64,000 nt of DNA from Alphaproteobacteria bacterium (GTDB lineage: Bacteria; Pseudomonadota; Alphaproteobacteria; Rickettsiales; SXRF01), in assembly GCA_025362975.1 (NCBI GenBank), contig JANYES010000005.1, positions 1 through 64,000 on the forward strand. Direction: 5' to 3'. The translations under genes and the position numbers were made by a program. Below, in pieces: positions 42,916 to 53,570 of this stretch; the first letter of the stretch is position 1; every line of letters begins with the position of its first letter. The notes under the pieces were generated by a model. That model saw nothing but the letters and a program-made list of their open reading frames with translations. It had not been told where the DNA came from and did not search any database.

Positions 42916-43622
42916 ATTTCGGCGAATTGCCACCGCGCTACATCGCGAAGGCTGGGTGTGTCTCAGCCGACACTACGACACGTTCCACAAATCGAATTGC
43001 CACCCCCCGCTGCATAGCGGGGTTCGGGCTTGTGTTAGCAGACAGCATTAATGCGTGCTGGCACCTTGCCCTAAATTGACTCTTGCTGACTTTCCAAGCT
43101 GACGTTAGCATAAACTAAGCGGCTAAAAAACAAGGAGAAAAATGCAAATGTCAATAAATGTCAAGAGAACGCAAGCCAATCAGCCCCCATTACCCCCGAA
43201 AAACAGTCAAACAGCCATCCAACCGCTTAACATTGAATATTTTTTCTTAAAAGCGGGTAAAAAACAAGCGGTGACAAACGACCCCCGGCGGGGCAACTAT
43301 TGACTAAACGGGCAATTGGTTCATCGCTGTGGTCACAATCGGTTCAATCCGAATCTTGCACCAAGAATTTCATGCGGCACTTCTCTTTGGCCGGCCTTCT
43401 GCCCCACGCTTACCAACGGCAGCGATTTAAAAATCGGCGCCGAAGCAGCTATCGTCACGAGTATGAACCCGGCGAAGGCCTGAACGCAAGGAACACATCT
43501 GCAAGTCTACGGCTTACGGGCCATCAGACCAGGTGGTACGTTTGGAGGGTTTCGCCTGACCGCCTGCACTACCTTGTGACTACGCGTGTGGGCTAGGGCG
43601 TTATCTTGCGATGATTGGCTGC

Positions 43623-44864
43623 TTACTTCGCCGCATCTGTTTTGGCCGTCGTAACATGGCTGCCGCCGGATAGTGTCATCGCGCTGGCGGTCACCACCTG
43701 TTCGCCGCTATGCACGCCTTCGCCGATCACGGCGTCGCCGTCTTGCGTCATGGTGACGGTCACGAAGCGTTTTTCCACTTTCTTCGTGTCCGGCTTATAC
43801 ACATAGACCCACGGTTTCAGCGATTCATCCTCCGACTTCGCATCCGGATAATGCACCGACGTCGCTGGCACTACCGTGGCGCTTTTAAGCGACGAGGCCA
43901 GTAACCTAATACGCATCGAAGCGCCGGGCCACAGCACGCGCTTATGGTTCGGGAACGAGGCCTTCAAGTGCACCTGCCCGGTCATGGCATCGACCTGGCT
44001 ATCAACCGTCGCCAGCGTGCCTTCATCCAGCACCGCCTGATTATCGGTATCCACCGCCAGCACCGGAATCGGCTCCTTTTTAGCCAAGCGGTTCGCGAAC
44101 GGACGCAGCGATTTTTCCGGCAGGCTGAACACCGCACTCACCGGCTCCATTTGGGTCACGACCACGATGCCATTGGCATCGGCCGCATGCACCATATTGC
44201 CCGCGTCGACCTGACGGATGCCCGTGCGCCCGTCGATCGGCGAGGTGAGTGTCGTGCGGCTCAGTTGTGTTTTAAACGTTTCGATGGTCACGTCATCGGC
44301 TTTGATGGTGGTTTCGAACTGGTGCAGCTGCGAACGCGTTTCATCGATGGCGCGCTGGTCGCGCTTGCCTTTGGCGCTCGCCAGCTTAATCAACGTAGCT
44401 TTGATCTTCGCCAGCATCGCCTGATCCTGGTTCAAATTGACGACGGCTTCATCGTATTGCATCTGGTAATTGCGCGGGTCGAGCCGTGCGAGCACGTCGC
44501 CGGCCTTCACGTCCTGTCCTTCGCGGAACAGTATCTCGCTCAGCTGCCCGTCCATCTGCACGTGCACGTTGACGGTCTGCCCGGCCTGCACCATCGCATT
44601 CGTATCCAGATACACCGGAATGTCACGCGCCTCTACCGGGGCAACTGATACCGGAATATAGTTGATCGTATGATCGCTAAACGCCCACACCATTGCCGTC
44701 GTCGCTGCCAGATACATCGCGAAGCGGCGGATGCGCCCGCGTTTGCGCGGCAGCTCGCGCCACACCCCGCCAGCCATGTCGAAGCGGCGTTTGCTGAACG
44801 ACGAAGGGGTGCCGACCGCGCTGTCGGCGCGGTACGATGAGTAGAGCGATGCCTGAAGCGTCAC
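43623..44864 (-). CDS. RND-type periplasmic adaptor (HlyD/MdtA-like)
   Basis: VNVHVQMDGQLSEILFREGQDVKAGDVLARLDPRNYQ; LTSPIDGRTGIRQVDAGNMVHA. Confidence 0.9.
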   Translation of the reverse strand: MTLQASLYSSYRADSAVGTPSSFSKRRFDMAGGVWRELPRKRGRIRRFAMYLAATTAMVWAFSDHTINYIPVSVAPVEARDIPVYLDTNAMVQAGQTVNVHVQMDGQLSEILFREGQDVKAGDVLARLDPRNYQMQYDEAVVNLNQDQAMLAKIKATLIKLASAKGKRDQRAIDETRSQLHQFETTIKADDVTIETFKTQLSRTTLTSPIDGRTGIRQVDAGNMVHAADANGIVVVTQMEPVSAVFSLPEKSLRPFANRLAKKEPIPVLAVDTDNQAVLDEGTLATVDSQVDAMTGQVHLKASFPNHKRVLWPGASMRIRLLASSLKSATVVPATSVHYPDAKSEDESLKPWVYVYKPDTKKVEKRFVTVTMTQDGDAVIGEGVHSGEQVVTASAMTLSGGSHVTTAKTDAAK

Positions 44865-45268
44865 GGCTGTTTATGGCGGTTATCGTTGCGGGTTTTGATC
44901 AGGATTTTGCGTTCATCCTGCTTCAGCTTTTCCACCACTGACACATACGCCGCATTCATTTTCGTGCGCACCTGCGAATACAGCCCGTCGAGTTCCGCCT
45001 GCTTGGCAAGGAAAGCAGCTTTATCGAATTTTTCCGCCGTCATGATGGCGTCGGATTCGTCATGCGCTTTATGAATTTTATCGCGCAAATCTTTGTTGCT
45101 GTCGGAGGCGGCTTTGAGCGTGTCGTTATACAGCTTGGCTTTATCTGGCGACAGCGTCGCGGCTTCAGCGGAAATCTGCGCTTTTTCCCTCGATTCGGCG
45201 AACGCAACACTGGCAAGCATGGTGCTCGCAAGCAGGGTCGCGGTGATCAGCGTTTTAGTGAGTTTCAT
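44861..45268 (-). CDS. Small periplasmic helical protein, Spy/CpxP-like or metal-sensor-like
   Basis: Signal peptide then charged helical protein (FDKAAFLAKQAELDGLYSQVRTKMNAAYVSVVEKLKQDERKIL); overlaps adaptor start. Confidence 0.6.
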   Translation of the reverse strand: MKLTKTLITATLLASTMLASVAFAESREKAQISAEAATLSPDKAKLYNDTLKAASDSNKDLRDKIHKAHDESDAIMTAEKFDKAAFLAKQAELDGLYSQVRTKMNAAYVSVVEKLKQDERKILIKTRNDNRHKQP

Positions 45269-45463
45269 GCCATTCTCCCTGATAGTATAACTGGTTATAT
45301 TGGCGGAATCGTTTCTTACCTACTATATTTAGTAGTTCTATGCCCTATCGTTGTATTCCAATGGCGGTTTAATTCAATGGTTTTTTTACGACCGTTTCGC
45401 GCGCCCCAATTACGAATATCTGGACATCATTTGAAGGTCTGCTATAAACCCCTTCGATTCTAT

Positions 45464-45539
45464 AGGGGTGTAGCTCAGCTGGTAGAGCGGCGGTCTCCAA
45501 AACCGTAGGCCGCAGGTTCGAATCCTGTCGCCCCTGCCA
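45464..45539 (+). tRNA. tRNA-Trp(CCA)
   Basis: AGGGGTGTAGCTCAGCTGGTAGAGCGGCGGTCTCCAAAACCGTAGGCCGCAGGTTCGAATCCTGTCGCCCCTGCCA; cloverleaf folds, loop CTCCAAA. Confidence 0.97.
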
Positions 45540-45654
45540 TTTCTAAGTCCGGCAATGTCCGGTACAATCCATAAAGTATAGAGATTAGCACGTTTATAGC
45601 TGTTTATATGGCCAGTAATGTCCATGACGTATTATTGACATCCGGGGGTAATTA

Positions 45655-45672
45655 GGGGTAAATGTGGGGGTA
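45655..45672 (+). repeat. Element D terminal direct repeat, left (candidate arm sites)
   Basis: GGGGTAAATGTGGGGGTA; right copy GGGGTAAATCTGGGGGTA at 55008-55025. Confidence 0.8.
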
Positions 45673-45702
45673 GCTTTAAAAACCATTAGCGGAGTTACCC
45701 CC

Positions 45703-46935
45703 ATGCCCCTAACCGATGTGACAGTGAGGACTGCAAAGCCTAAGAGCAAGCCGTATAAGCTATCGGATGGTGGCGGCCTATTCTTGTTGGTACAACCCTC
45801 CGGCGGCAAATGGTGGCGCTATAAATACCGCTTTACAGGTAAAGAAAAACTGTTGGCATTGGGTGGTTACCCAGATGTTAGCCTTGCCGATGTGCGGGAA
45901 CGTCATTCGCAGGCACGCAAGGCATTAGCGGCAGGCAATGATCCTGGTGAGGTAAAAAAAGAGGCAAAGCGCCTCGCGGTTATCAAAGCTGATAACAATT
46001 TTGAGGCAATTGCCCGCGAATGGCATGAACAACATCGCCATGAATGGGTGGCTCATTATGCCGGTGACGTTCTTAACCGCCTTGAAACGCACATGTTTAC
46101 CAAGATAGGCAATAGGCCGATAGCTGATATTAACGCGATAGAAATCCTTTCCGTATTACGTATTATCGAAAAATCAGGCGCATTAGATATGGCGCAACGC
46201 ATGATGCAAACATGCGGACAGGTTTTTCGGTACGCCATCACTACCGGACGCGCTGACCGTAATCCAGTCGCAGACTTGCGTGGAGCGCTGAAAACGCCGG
46301 TACGCAAGCATCATGCTCACCTTAAGGCGGATGAGTTGCCAGAATTTCTGCAAAAATTAGCAATCTACGATGGCAATTTGCAAACCAAGTTGGCGTTAAA
46401 ATTATTAATGTTAACATTTGTACGCACCACAGAGTTACGTGGCGCGGAATGGGGAGAGATTAATTTTGATGCCGCTGAGTGGCGTATTCCCGCCTCGCGC
46501 ATGAAGATGAAAGACCCGCACATTGTTCCACTATCAACGCAAGCAATTGCAGCGCTGCGCGATTTGCAAAAAATTTCTGGTAATCGGCAGCATGTATTTC
46601 CCAACGAAAAAAGACCGATTACCTTTATTAGCGAAAATACCATGCTTTATGCCATATATCGCATGGGTTATCATTCCCGCACCACTGGGCATGGCTTTCG
46701 CGCCACCGCCAGCACTTTACTCAATGAGCAAGGGTTTGCTCCAGACGTAATCGAGCGCCAGCTTGCTCATTGTGAACGTAATAAGGTGCGCGCCGCATAT
46801 AATCATGCTCAACATCTACCGGAGCGTGGGAAAATGATGCAATGGTGGGCGGATTATTTGGATGTTCAAATAAGTAGGAAACCTGAGCAAAACGCGATGC
46901 TTCAAGGAAAGAGTTATGGCAAAAAAAGAGATTAG
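45703..46935 (+). CDS. Tyrosine-type integrase (DUF4102/P4-like)
   Basis: MPLTDVTVRTAKPKSKPYKLSDGGGLFLLVQPSGGKWWRYKYRFTGKEKLLALGGYPDVSLADVRERH; GHGFRATASTLLNEQG. Confidence 0.96.
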   Translation: MPLTDVTVRTAKPKSKPYKLSDGGGLFLLVQPSGGKWWRYKYRFTGKEKLLALGGYPDVSLADVRERHSQARKALAAGNDPGEVKKEAKRLAVIKADNNFEAIAREWHEQHRHEWVAHYAGDVLNRLETHMFTKIGNRPIADINAIEILSVLRIIEKSGALDMAQRMMQTCGQVFRYAITTGRADRNPVADLRGALKTPVRKHHAHLKADELPEFLQKLAIYDGNLQTKLALKLLMLTFVRTTELRGAEWGEINFDAAEWRIPASRMKMKDPHIVPLSTQAIAALRDLQKISGNRQHVFPNEKRPITFISENTMLYAIYRMGYHSRTTGHGFRATASTLLNEQGFAPDVIERQLAHCERNKVRAAYNHAQHLPERGKMMQWWADYLDVQISRKPEQNAMLQGKSYGKKRD

Positions 46936-47350
46936 TCACCCACAACCGATAAAATTTGCCGCAGATACAGTAGAATTATATAGGAAAGATAACAATGAAT
47001 TGCGACTGCGTATTGCGGAAGCACTACTAAAGCCTATACCTAAAAAAAGGCGCGGTCGTCCCCAAAAGCAATTTGATATTAAAAAAATGGTTCAGGAACA
47101 ACTTGCTCGTCAAAGCCGCGGTCGGCCAAGAAAAGAGAAACAGATTGATTTGCTTGTGGTTGAAAAGAAATTAAAAGCTGCATTTAATGTCAAGACTGCA
47201 ACCGCAATGGTCAATTGTATGGTTGATGTTTATGCTGCTCAAAAAAATATATCAAAAACCCGTGCGCATAGCAATCTTAAGGGTTTTAAAAAGACCTTTT
47301 GCAATGAGCTTTGTAAAGCCAGAAAATCCCAAAAATTAGAACAATATTAG
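46916..47350 (+). CDS. Basic hypothetical protein with AT-hook-like RGRP motifs
   Basis: KKRRGRPQKQ and QSRGRPRKEK segments. Confidence 0.55.
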   Translation: MAKKEISHPQPIKFAADTVELYRKDNNELRLRIAEALLKPIPKKRRGRPQKQFDIKKMVQEQLARQSRGRPRKEKQIDLLVVEKKLKAAFNVKTATAMVNCMVDVYAAQKNISKTRAHSNLKGFKKTFCNELCKARKSQKLEQY

Positions 47351-47427
47351 CCTCTATTTAATTCCTGTATTTCTGGGATAATGGCCATTCTAGGATTGCT
47401 TCATCACTAATTGGATGGAGTCAAATC

Positions 47428-47658
47428 ATGGCGTATCGCTTAACCCTTCCTGAGACAGGTTATCTCAGGCTAGTTCACATAATTGGCAATCCAAAAGCCA
47501 ATCCTCCTATACCGCCATTAATTCCAGTCGGCAAATCTACGTGGTGGGCGGGTGTAGCATCCGGGCGCTATCCTAAGCCGGTTAAATCTTTAGGGCAGCG
47601 CATCACTGCCTGGCGCGTTGAGGATATAAGGGCGTTGATTGAGCAGGCGGGAATATAA
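47428..47658 (+). CDS. AlpA-family regulator
   Basis: GYLRLVHIIGNP...PPLIPVGKSTWWAGVASGRYPKPVKSLGQRITAWRVEDIRALI. Confidence 0.85.
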   Translation: MAYRLTLPETGYLRLVHIIGNPKANPPIPPLIPVGKSTWWAGVASGRYPKPVKSLGQRITAWRVEDIRALIEQAGI

Positions 47659-47660
47659 GC

Positions 47661-48509
47661 ATGCAACTTTCTGCGTATGTATTATCAGCCCAAAAGTTAA
47701 GAAAAAATGGCTATTCTGCAATTCCCATCAGGCATGGCGAAAAACGCCCTGCTATTAAAGGATGGCAACAATATTGTAATGACATGCCACCACTTGAGCG
47801 TCATACAAAATGGTTACGCAGTTGGAATTTTGACATTGGTATCTGTCTCGGTAAGGCATCCGGTATCATCGCCGTCGATTACGATTATGACCAAAATGGC
47901 TTACATGAAAAAATACAATCAATTTTTCCTATTTCCCCTGTTGCTAAAAGAGGGGCTAAAGGCTTTACCGCTTTTTATCAATATACTGGCGAAAAATCCG
48001 TACCCTTTCATATCGATGGTCAAGTTATTGTTGAAATACTTTCGCATGGTAGAAACACAACCCTACCGCCTAGCTTGCATCCCAAAGGCATGGCCTATAG
48101 CTGGCTTACCTCACGGACATTAGAAAATGTACTCGCGGATGATCTGCCGAGTATTACAGAAAAACAAATGCGAACGGTACAGGCATTTTTTAAGTGTCAC
48201 CATGTTCCTGCGGCAATTCCAAGTCCTTCAATGGAAATTAAGGGCGATGCAATTTTTGAGGCATTGTCGTATATACCGTCTGATAATTATTACACTTGGA
48301 TTACGTGCGGTATGGCACTGCGCTCACATTTTGGAAATGCCGGTTTTCCTATATTTGATAAATGGAGTAGCAAATCCACAAAATACCAAGGTTCCATAAA
48401 AGCATTAAAAAAATGGGAATCTTTTAAAAATGGTGCTGTAACTATTGCCACCATTTTTCATTATGCCAGCCAATGCGGGTACAGGTCGCATATAGCACTC
48501 AATAAATAG
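47661..48509 (+). CDS. Prim-Pol/PriCT-2 type primase
   Basis: YSAIPIRHGEKRPAIKGWQQY...IIAVDYDYDQNG...RNTTLPPSLHPKG; PriCT-2-like C-terminus. Confidence 0.8.
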   Translation: MQLSAYVLSAQKLRKNGYSAIPIRHGEKRPAIKGWQQYCNDMPPLERHTKWLRSWNFDIGICLGKASGIIAVDYDYDQNGLHEKIQSIFPISPVAKRGAKGFTAFYQYTGEKSVPFHIDGQVIVEILSHGRNTTLPPSLHPKGMAYSWLTSRTLENVLADDLPSITEKQMRTVQAFFKCHHVPAAIPSPSMEIKGDAIFEALSYIPSDNYYTWITCGMALRSHFGNAGFPIFDKWSSKSTKYQGSIKALKKWESFKNGAVTIATIFHYASQCGYRSHIALNK

Positions 48510-48522
48510 CTGAGAGGTTATT

Positions 48523-50220
48523 ATGACCATTATTATCGATAATACCCTTGAAGCTGATAAGCAGCGGATTGAGGCTGCAATAAAGGAAACAGAGCATAAT
48601 GCTGGTGCTATCTGCGACAAAAAAGTTGTCGATTCACTTGCTAGAATATTGGATGCCGATAAAAAAACTTATTACAATTACCGGGAAAGAATAAAGAAAT
48701 TGGGGATTATCCCGATTGCAGATTTAGAAAAGTATATTCGACAAGCCAGTGAAAGCGAAAATCCAACTCCTTCTATGACGGAGCAGTTGGTAGAGTTTGT
48801 TACATCAAGCGCAGAGTTATTCCATAATGAACAAAAGGAGCCTTTCGCTACTTTTGAAAATAATGGCCATAAAGAAACATGGGGTTTGTATTCCAATGGA
48901 TTCAGCCAATGGCTTTCGCATACGCACTATAAGCGTACCAGTACTGTCCCACGTGAAAATTGCATAAAAGATGCGATTAATACACTTGCAGGCAAAGCAA
49001 AATTTGAAGGACAGAAACGCAGCGTTTATATACGATGCGGGAAACATCATGACGTATATTATATCGATCTTTGCAATAATGAATGGCAAATAATCGAAAT
49101 AAAGGCTGGCCAATGGAATGTTATAAATGATCCGCCAATCAGGTTTATCCGAAGTTCCAGCATGCTTGCTTTGCCGCAACCACAACCAGGTATTGGCAAT
49201 GTAAAAAATATATGGAAATTATTAAATATTCCGCAGGGCAAAAAACTTTTAATGTATGCATGGCTTTTAGAAAGTTATCGGTGTGATACCCCTTTTCCTA
49301 TACTGGAGATAATAGGGCAACAAGGAACGGCAAAATCTAACACGCAGCAATATTTGCGCTTATTTATTGACCCCAATAGAGTTGATTTGCGCAGCGCCCC
49401 TAAGAATCGTGAGGATTTATTTGTGGGTGCGCAAAATTCCTGGCTTCAATGCTATAATAATCTTAGTCACCTTCCTCACGATATGCAGGATGCGTTTTGT
49501 GTAATGGCAACGGGTGGTGGTTATGCAACCCGTACTCTCTATAGTAATTTTGATGAAACGGCGGTTGAAACGACACGGCCTATAGCTATGAATGGAATAA
49601 GCGCACTTGCAACGGCGCCCGATCTTTTGGAAAGGCTAATTCCTTTTGAACTTGAACCCATTTCCGACAGAATAAAAGAGAGTGAACTTAAAAAATATTA
49701 TGAGGAAAATAAAATCTCTATATTCACAGGTATTCTCGATTTATTTGCAGGAACTCTGGCAAAATTAAGTGATATTTCACTAAAAAATCTACCACGCATG
49801 GCTGATTTCGCTCATTTGGGTGCGGCACTCTATTGTTACGCAAAAAAATCAGAGCAAGATTTTTTAGATGATTATAACGATATGCTCACGGAGTCATTGT
49901 ATCGTGGCCTTGATGGATCGCCCACAGCTACTGCTATTTTAAGTTATGTGGAAAAGCACCCAGAGGGAATTAACGGTACCGTGGGATACGTTTACAGCAC
50001 AATGAAGCAACAAATAGACCGGCAACGGTTTCCTGAAACCACGCGGGGTTTTGCCGATGCTTTACGCCGTTCTATGCCAGCATTGAAAAAGGCTGGTATT
50101 ATCGTGGAATTCAGCGGCAGGAGGGCAAAAGGTTATATGCTGCGTATTACGCAAAATTTTGGCCAAGGCAATGTTCACAATATTCATGATGTACATGGTG
50201 AAGGTTATGAACATGGATAA
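48523..50220 (+). CDS. ATPase/helicase-like replication protein
   Basis: 565 aa; ILEIIGQQGTAKSNTQQYLRLFID Walker A-like; directly after primase. Confidence 0.7.
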   Translation: MTIIIDNTLEADKQRIEAAIKETEHNAGAICDKKVVDSLARILDADKKTYYNYRERIKKLGIIPIADLEKYIRQASESENPTPSMTEQLVEFVTSSAELFHNEQKEPFATFENNGHKETWGLYSNGFSQWLSHTHYKRTSTVPRENCIKDAINTLAGKAKFEGQKRSVYIRCGKHHDVYYIDLCNNEWQIIEIKAGQWNVINDPPIRFIRSSSMLALPQPQPGIGNVKNIWKLLNIPQGKKLLMYAWLLESYRCDTPFPILEIIGQQGTAKSNTQQYLRLFIDPNRVDLRSAPKNREDLFVGAQNSWLQCYNNLSHLPHDMQDAFCVMATGGGYATRTLYSNFDETAVETTRPIAMNGISALATAPDLLERLIPFELEPISDRIKESELKKYYEENKISIFTGILDLFAGTLAKLSDISLKNLPRMADFAHLGAALYCYAKKSEQDFLDDYNDMLTESLYRGLDGSPTATAILSYVEKHPEGINGTVGYVYSTMKQQIDRQRFPETTRGFADALRRSMPALKKAGIIVEFSGRRAKGYMLRITQNFGQGNVHNIHDVHGEGYEHG

Positions 50221-50303
50221 TAAGAGAAAAATTCTGAATAGATGCCATATGGCTTTATAGTATTCCACTCCCCCGGTAACATTGATAATACAGGAGATAA
50301 ACA

Positions 50304-50759
50304 ATGCCATTTATAGAGGGACAATCAGGAAATCCCGCAGGTCGCCCGCGTGGCGCCAGAAATAAGGCCACATTAGCAGCGCAGGCATTGTTGGATGAGG
50401 AAGCTGAAACCATCACCCGCAAAGTTATTGAGCTTGCAAAAGCTGGTGACATTACTGCCATTAAGCTCGTTATGGAGCGGATCATCCCGCCGCGCAAAGA
50501 AATTCCTATAAGTTTTGAACTACCTTCGGTAAACCGCGCCACGGATTTAGCGGCGGCATTGGGCTGCATATTACAGGCAGCATCGTTAGGGCATATTACA
50601 CTATCGGAAGCACAACAACTGGCATCGATTGTAGAAAATTACCGAAAAACAATTGAATTTACTGATATTGCAGAGCGTATAGAAGCCTTGGAAACGAGGG
50701 CAACCCGTCCACCGCAGCAGAGGGGCATAGTACATGAGCCGTTACCAGCGCAGGCTTAA
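50304..50759 (+). CDS. DUF5681-like protein
   Basis: MPFIEGQSGNPAGRPRGARNKATLAAQALLDEEAETITRKVIELA; collinear with the element C homologue. Confidence 0.8.
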   Translation: MPFIEGQSGNPAGRPRGARNKATLAAQALLDEEAETITRKVIELAKAGDITAIKLVMERIIPPRKEIPISFELPSVNRATDLAAALGCILQAASLGHITLSEAQQLASIVENYRKTIEFTDIAERIEALETRATRPPQQRGIVHEPLPAQA

Positions 50760-50991
50760 ATCACTTGATAAGCAATTACCGAAGCCGCCGGATTATCTTG
50801 ATACGCTTAGCGAGGAGCAGCTTGAAAGGATACACCAATTCCTAGAATTTGCGGATGCAAATTGTATCGATGATAATGCATCAAAGGCGTTTGAGTATTT
50901 GGATAATTTGTCTGAACCTGACAGAAAGGAAATTATCAATGCTGGCCTTAATATGGGATTTTTACATTTTACAGAGCCTGCTAAAGAGTGA
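50734..50991 (+). CDS. Small hypothetical protein
   Basis: 85-aa ORF overlapping DUF5681 3' end. Confidence 0.5.
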   Translation: MSRYQRRLKSLDKQLPKPPDYLDTLSEEQLERIHQFLEFADANCIDDNASKAFEYLDNLSEPDRKEIINAGLNMGFLHFTEPAKE

Positions 50992-51085
50992 GAAGCATTA
51001 TGTAAATGATCTTACGTTGCCCTAAAGGGTAGTCGCGGCGTTGCCATCTGCTTAAAAACAGCGAGTGTTTTTGTTGTTACATGTA

Positions 51086-51364
51086 TTAAATTTCACCCGT
51101 AGCGATAGCGACGCACAAAAATACGCCGGGTAATAATCCTAATACATAACCAAAATCATACCATCCACCGCTATTAGGAAAGGCATATATGCGAATATCC
51201 ATAAATATGCTGCCGATGAATGTAGGGACAACAAAAAAGCCATGAAGAATTCCTGCAAAGAATCCCGGCGGATCATATGCGTCTGGGATAGGTTGCGTTG
51301 CACATGCTGCTACCAATAGACATAAGCCAATTGTAATCAGCAGGCGACAAATTTTAGGATTCAT
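51086..51364 (-). CDS. Small lipoprotein/membrane protein
   Basis: MNPKICRLLITIGLCLLVAACATQPIPD lipobox (LVAAC), TM segments. Confidence 0.6.
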   Translation of the reverse strand: MNPKICRLLITIGLCLLVAACATQPIPDAYDPPGFFAGILHGFFVVPTFIGSIFMDIRIYAFPNSGGWYDFGYVLGLLPGVFLCVAIATGEI

Positions 51365-51372
51365 CTCTGTGC

Positions 51373-52134
51373 TTAATTACAAGTGAGAGGTAATGTTGAT
51401 TCTTCAAAATAAGGCAAAAGCGTCTTCTCAAAAAACTCAAATCCCAATTTAAGCCGTAAATCTGTCAGGATTTCCGCAACCGGATCGGCTGGTTGTTTGT
51501 CATCGCCTGTAGCGCGATGGAAGGTTCCATCGGCTTCGATTCGATACTGCCTGCTCATGAGATAGTGAGTGACGGTAGAACTTTTATCGGTCATCACGAA
51601 TTTTACTGGATTAAAACCTATGTGGATATGTGCGCCATCGCATCCTGTAAGCTTTACATGGTCGGAAACATGCATATCAACTTGATATAGAGGTGCTTCA
51701 TAGCGCACTGAGATGGATTCTTCCTCAATGGTATAGGTTGACCGACTACTGTATAGCCGCTCCGTTATTTCAACGGTTTTTTGATCCAGCATCCGGTTAA
51801 GCTCTGGGACCTGTCTTAGAACGGCGCAGAAATCTACCACCTCCTGCACGGCTCGCATGATGATTTCATTTTTTCTTGCCGCTTGTGTTTCTGCCGCGCG
51901 GTACACTGCCAGCTCTTTTTCTTCCTCGGATGAAATGCGGGTATGTATCGAGCGGGCAAGCTGAAGATAGCGCGGAATTGTTGCAGGCTGACCATTATAC
52001 ATTGGTATAATTTTATCGTCGTTGCGTTCATGATTAGCGGTAAGAAAATCGCCAGCCGTGGGCATATTTGCACTGATTGCTTGTTTCTTAAATAGCGCAG
52101 AAATTTTATTGGGTAGTAGCATAAAAGCCTCCAT
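51373..52134 (-). CDS. Hypothetical protein (element D)
   Basis: 253-aa ORF, no family recognised. Confidence 0.55.
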   Translation of the reverse strand: MEAFMLLPNKISALFKKQAISANMPTAGDFLTANHERNDDKIIPMYNGQPATIPRYLQLARSIHTRISSEEEKELAVYRAAETQAARKNEIIMRAVQEVVDFCAVLRQVPELNRMLDQKTVEITERLYSSRSTYTIEEESISVRYEAPLYQVDMHVSDHVKLTGCDGAHIHIGFNPVKFVMTDKSSTVTHYLMSRQYRIEADGTFHRATGDDKQPADPVAEILTDLRLKLGFEFFEKTLLPYFEESTLPLTCN

Positions 52135-52592
52135 GTTGATGATAGCGTTAATGATAGGCTGAAAAAAGTATGGTAAGCTTGAAATGGGGAAGAAATGAAA
52201 AGTATATGCAATTGTTTGGTTATCATCAAATAGCTTATTAGTGCCTCAGTTTGAAGGTTAATGGCACTAGCCATGAGCAAACAATTTATAGATTGCTGCT
52301 CCAAACGCTATGATGGATGCCCACAATAAAAGCTGATCCGCCCCTTCCTCTTTGGTGCACCAACTACCAGTAAAGAATACTGCTGCAATAATAAATAGCG
52401 TCTCCATTAATTCACAACTCTACGAGAATTTCATATATTGTACATATAGCAAGTAAAGCAATGCATTGGCATACACATAGGAAGTCTGTGGAGATGTTTT
52501 TCTTTTCTGCATTCTGGCATTCCACGGACGTGCATAATGCTCAAGCATCTGTTTATAGGTTTAATTTAAACTGACACGCTATCATATTCAAT

Positions 52593-53003
52593 CTAATTGC
52601 ATGATGTCTGCCACCCCATGCCATAACCAGATTTTGTGGTATTACAATTTATAGGAGTACGTTGTTGAGGCGGGCGGGTATATAAGGGGGTTGGAACAAA
52701 TACCGGCTGCGGCTGCAATGCTTGCTGATTATAGTAAGCGGCTTGTTGGTTGAAATAATTAGTCATACCACCGGCCATAGACATGCCTAAAGCTTGATTA
52801 TCTGCTTGATCTTGGCTAACCGCCATCGTCGCCGCTCTTAAGTTTGCGGCAGTGATAGAAGCTAGTTGCTGTGCTTGCGCATTATAATCTTTTTTAGTCA
52901 GCTCGCCATTATCAAAGTGTTCTGCTAGGGGAATAATTTGAGCAAAATATTTTTCAAAAACTTCTTTATAATGTGGTGAATATTCTGAAAGCATTTTATT
53001 CAA
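52593..53003 (-). CDS. Gln/Tyr/Pro-rich hypothetical protein
   Basis: NQQAAYYNQQALQPQPVFVPTPLYTRPPQQRTPINCNTTKSGYGMGWQTSCN. Confidence 0.5.
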   Translation of the reverse strand: MNKMLSEYSPHYKEVFEKYFAQIIPLAEHFDNGELTKKDYNAQAQQLASITAANLRAATMAVSQDQADNQALGMSMAGGMTNYFNQQAAYYNQQALQPQPVFVPTPLYTRPPQQRTPINCNTTKSGYGMGWQTSCN

Positions 53004-53126
53004 TTCTACTTCCTGGCATTGATGTATTTTTACCTCAGATTTATCCTTTGCCGTTTGGGCGCAGGTCTGCGGTATTATGTAGCAAACACACCTAGAATAT
53101 AGGCCTTTTTCTGTTAGCTTTCAAGC

Positions 53127-53561
53127 ATGGCAGAAACACACGTTATATCCGCACTGGTCACACGCCGTTCGGAACTGGCAGGTGAAATCGAACACACGCA
53201 ACAGCGGGTAAAGCAGTTAATCCACGACCTTGAGAACCTCGACAGCACGATAAGGCTGTTTGATGGCGATTACCGTGTGGAAGCAATAAAGCCGAAGGGG
53301 TTCCGCCCTCCCGCTGATTGGGCAAGCCGTGGCGAAATGTCACGCATCATTCTGGACATACTCAGGCAAGCAGCCGAGCCGCTCACCAGTCAGGATATAG
53401 CGCGGGAATTGATCGTAAGCCGTGGGCTGGATGTTGCGGATGTGAAGCTGTTACGCAAGATGACAAAGCGGGTCAGTGTGGCATTGCGTAACCAGCGTGA
53501 CAATGGGCTGGTGCAGTCAAGTCAAGCGGAGGGAATGTTTATGGTGTGGGAAGTAGCATAA
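53127..53561 (+). CDS. Hypothetical protein, winged-helix-like C-terminus
   Basis: N-terminal coiled-coil, then SRIILDILRQAAEPLTSQDIARELIVSRG. Confidence 0.6.
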   Translation: MAETHVISALVTRRSELAGEIEHTQQRVKQLIHDLENLDSTIRLFDGDYRVEAIKPKGFRPPADWASRGEMSRIILDILRQAAEPLTSQDIARELIVSRGLDVADVKLLRKMTKRVSVALRNQRDNGLVQSSQAEGMFMVWEVA

Positions 53562-53570
53562 TAGAATATT

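Noticed and set aside
43300-43596. ORF 98 aa
   Set aside because: No recognisable domain, low-plausibility composition, in a region better described as non-coding.
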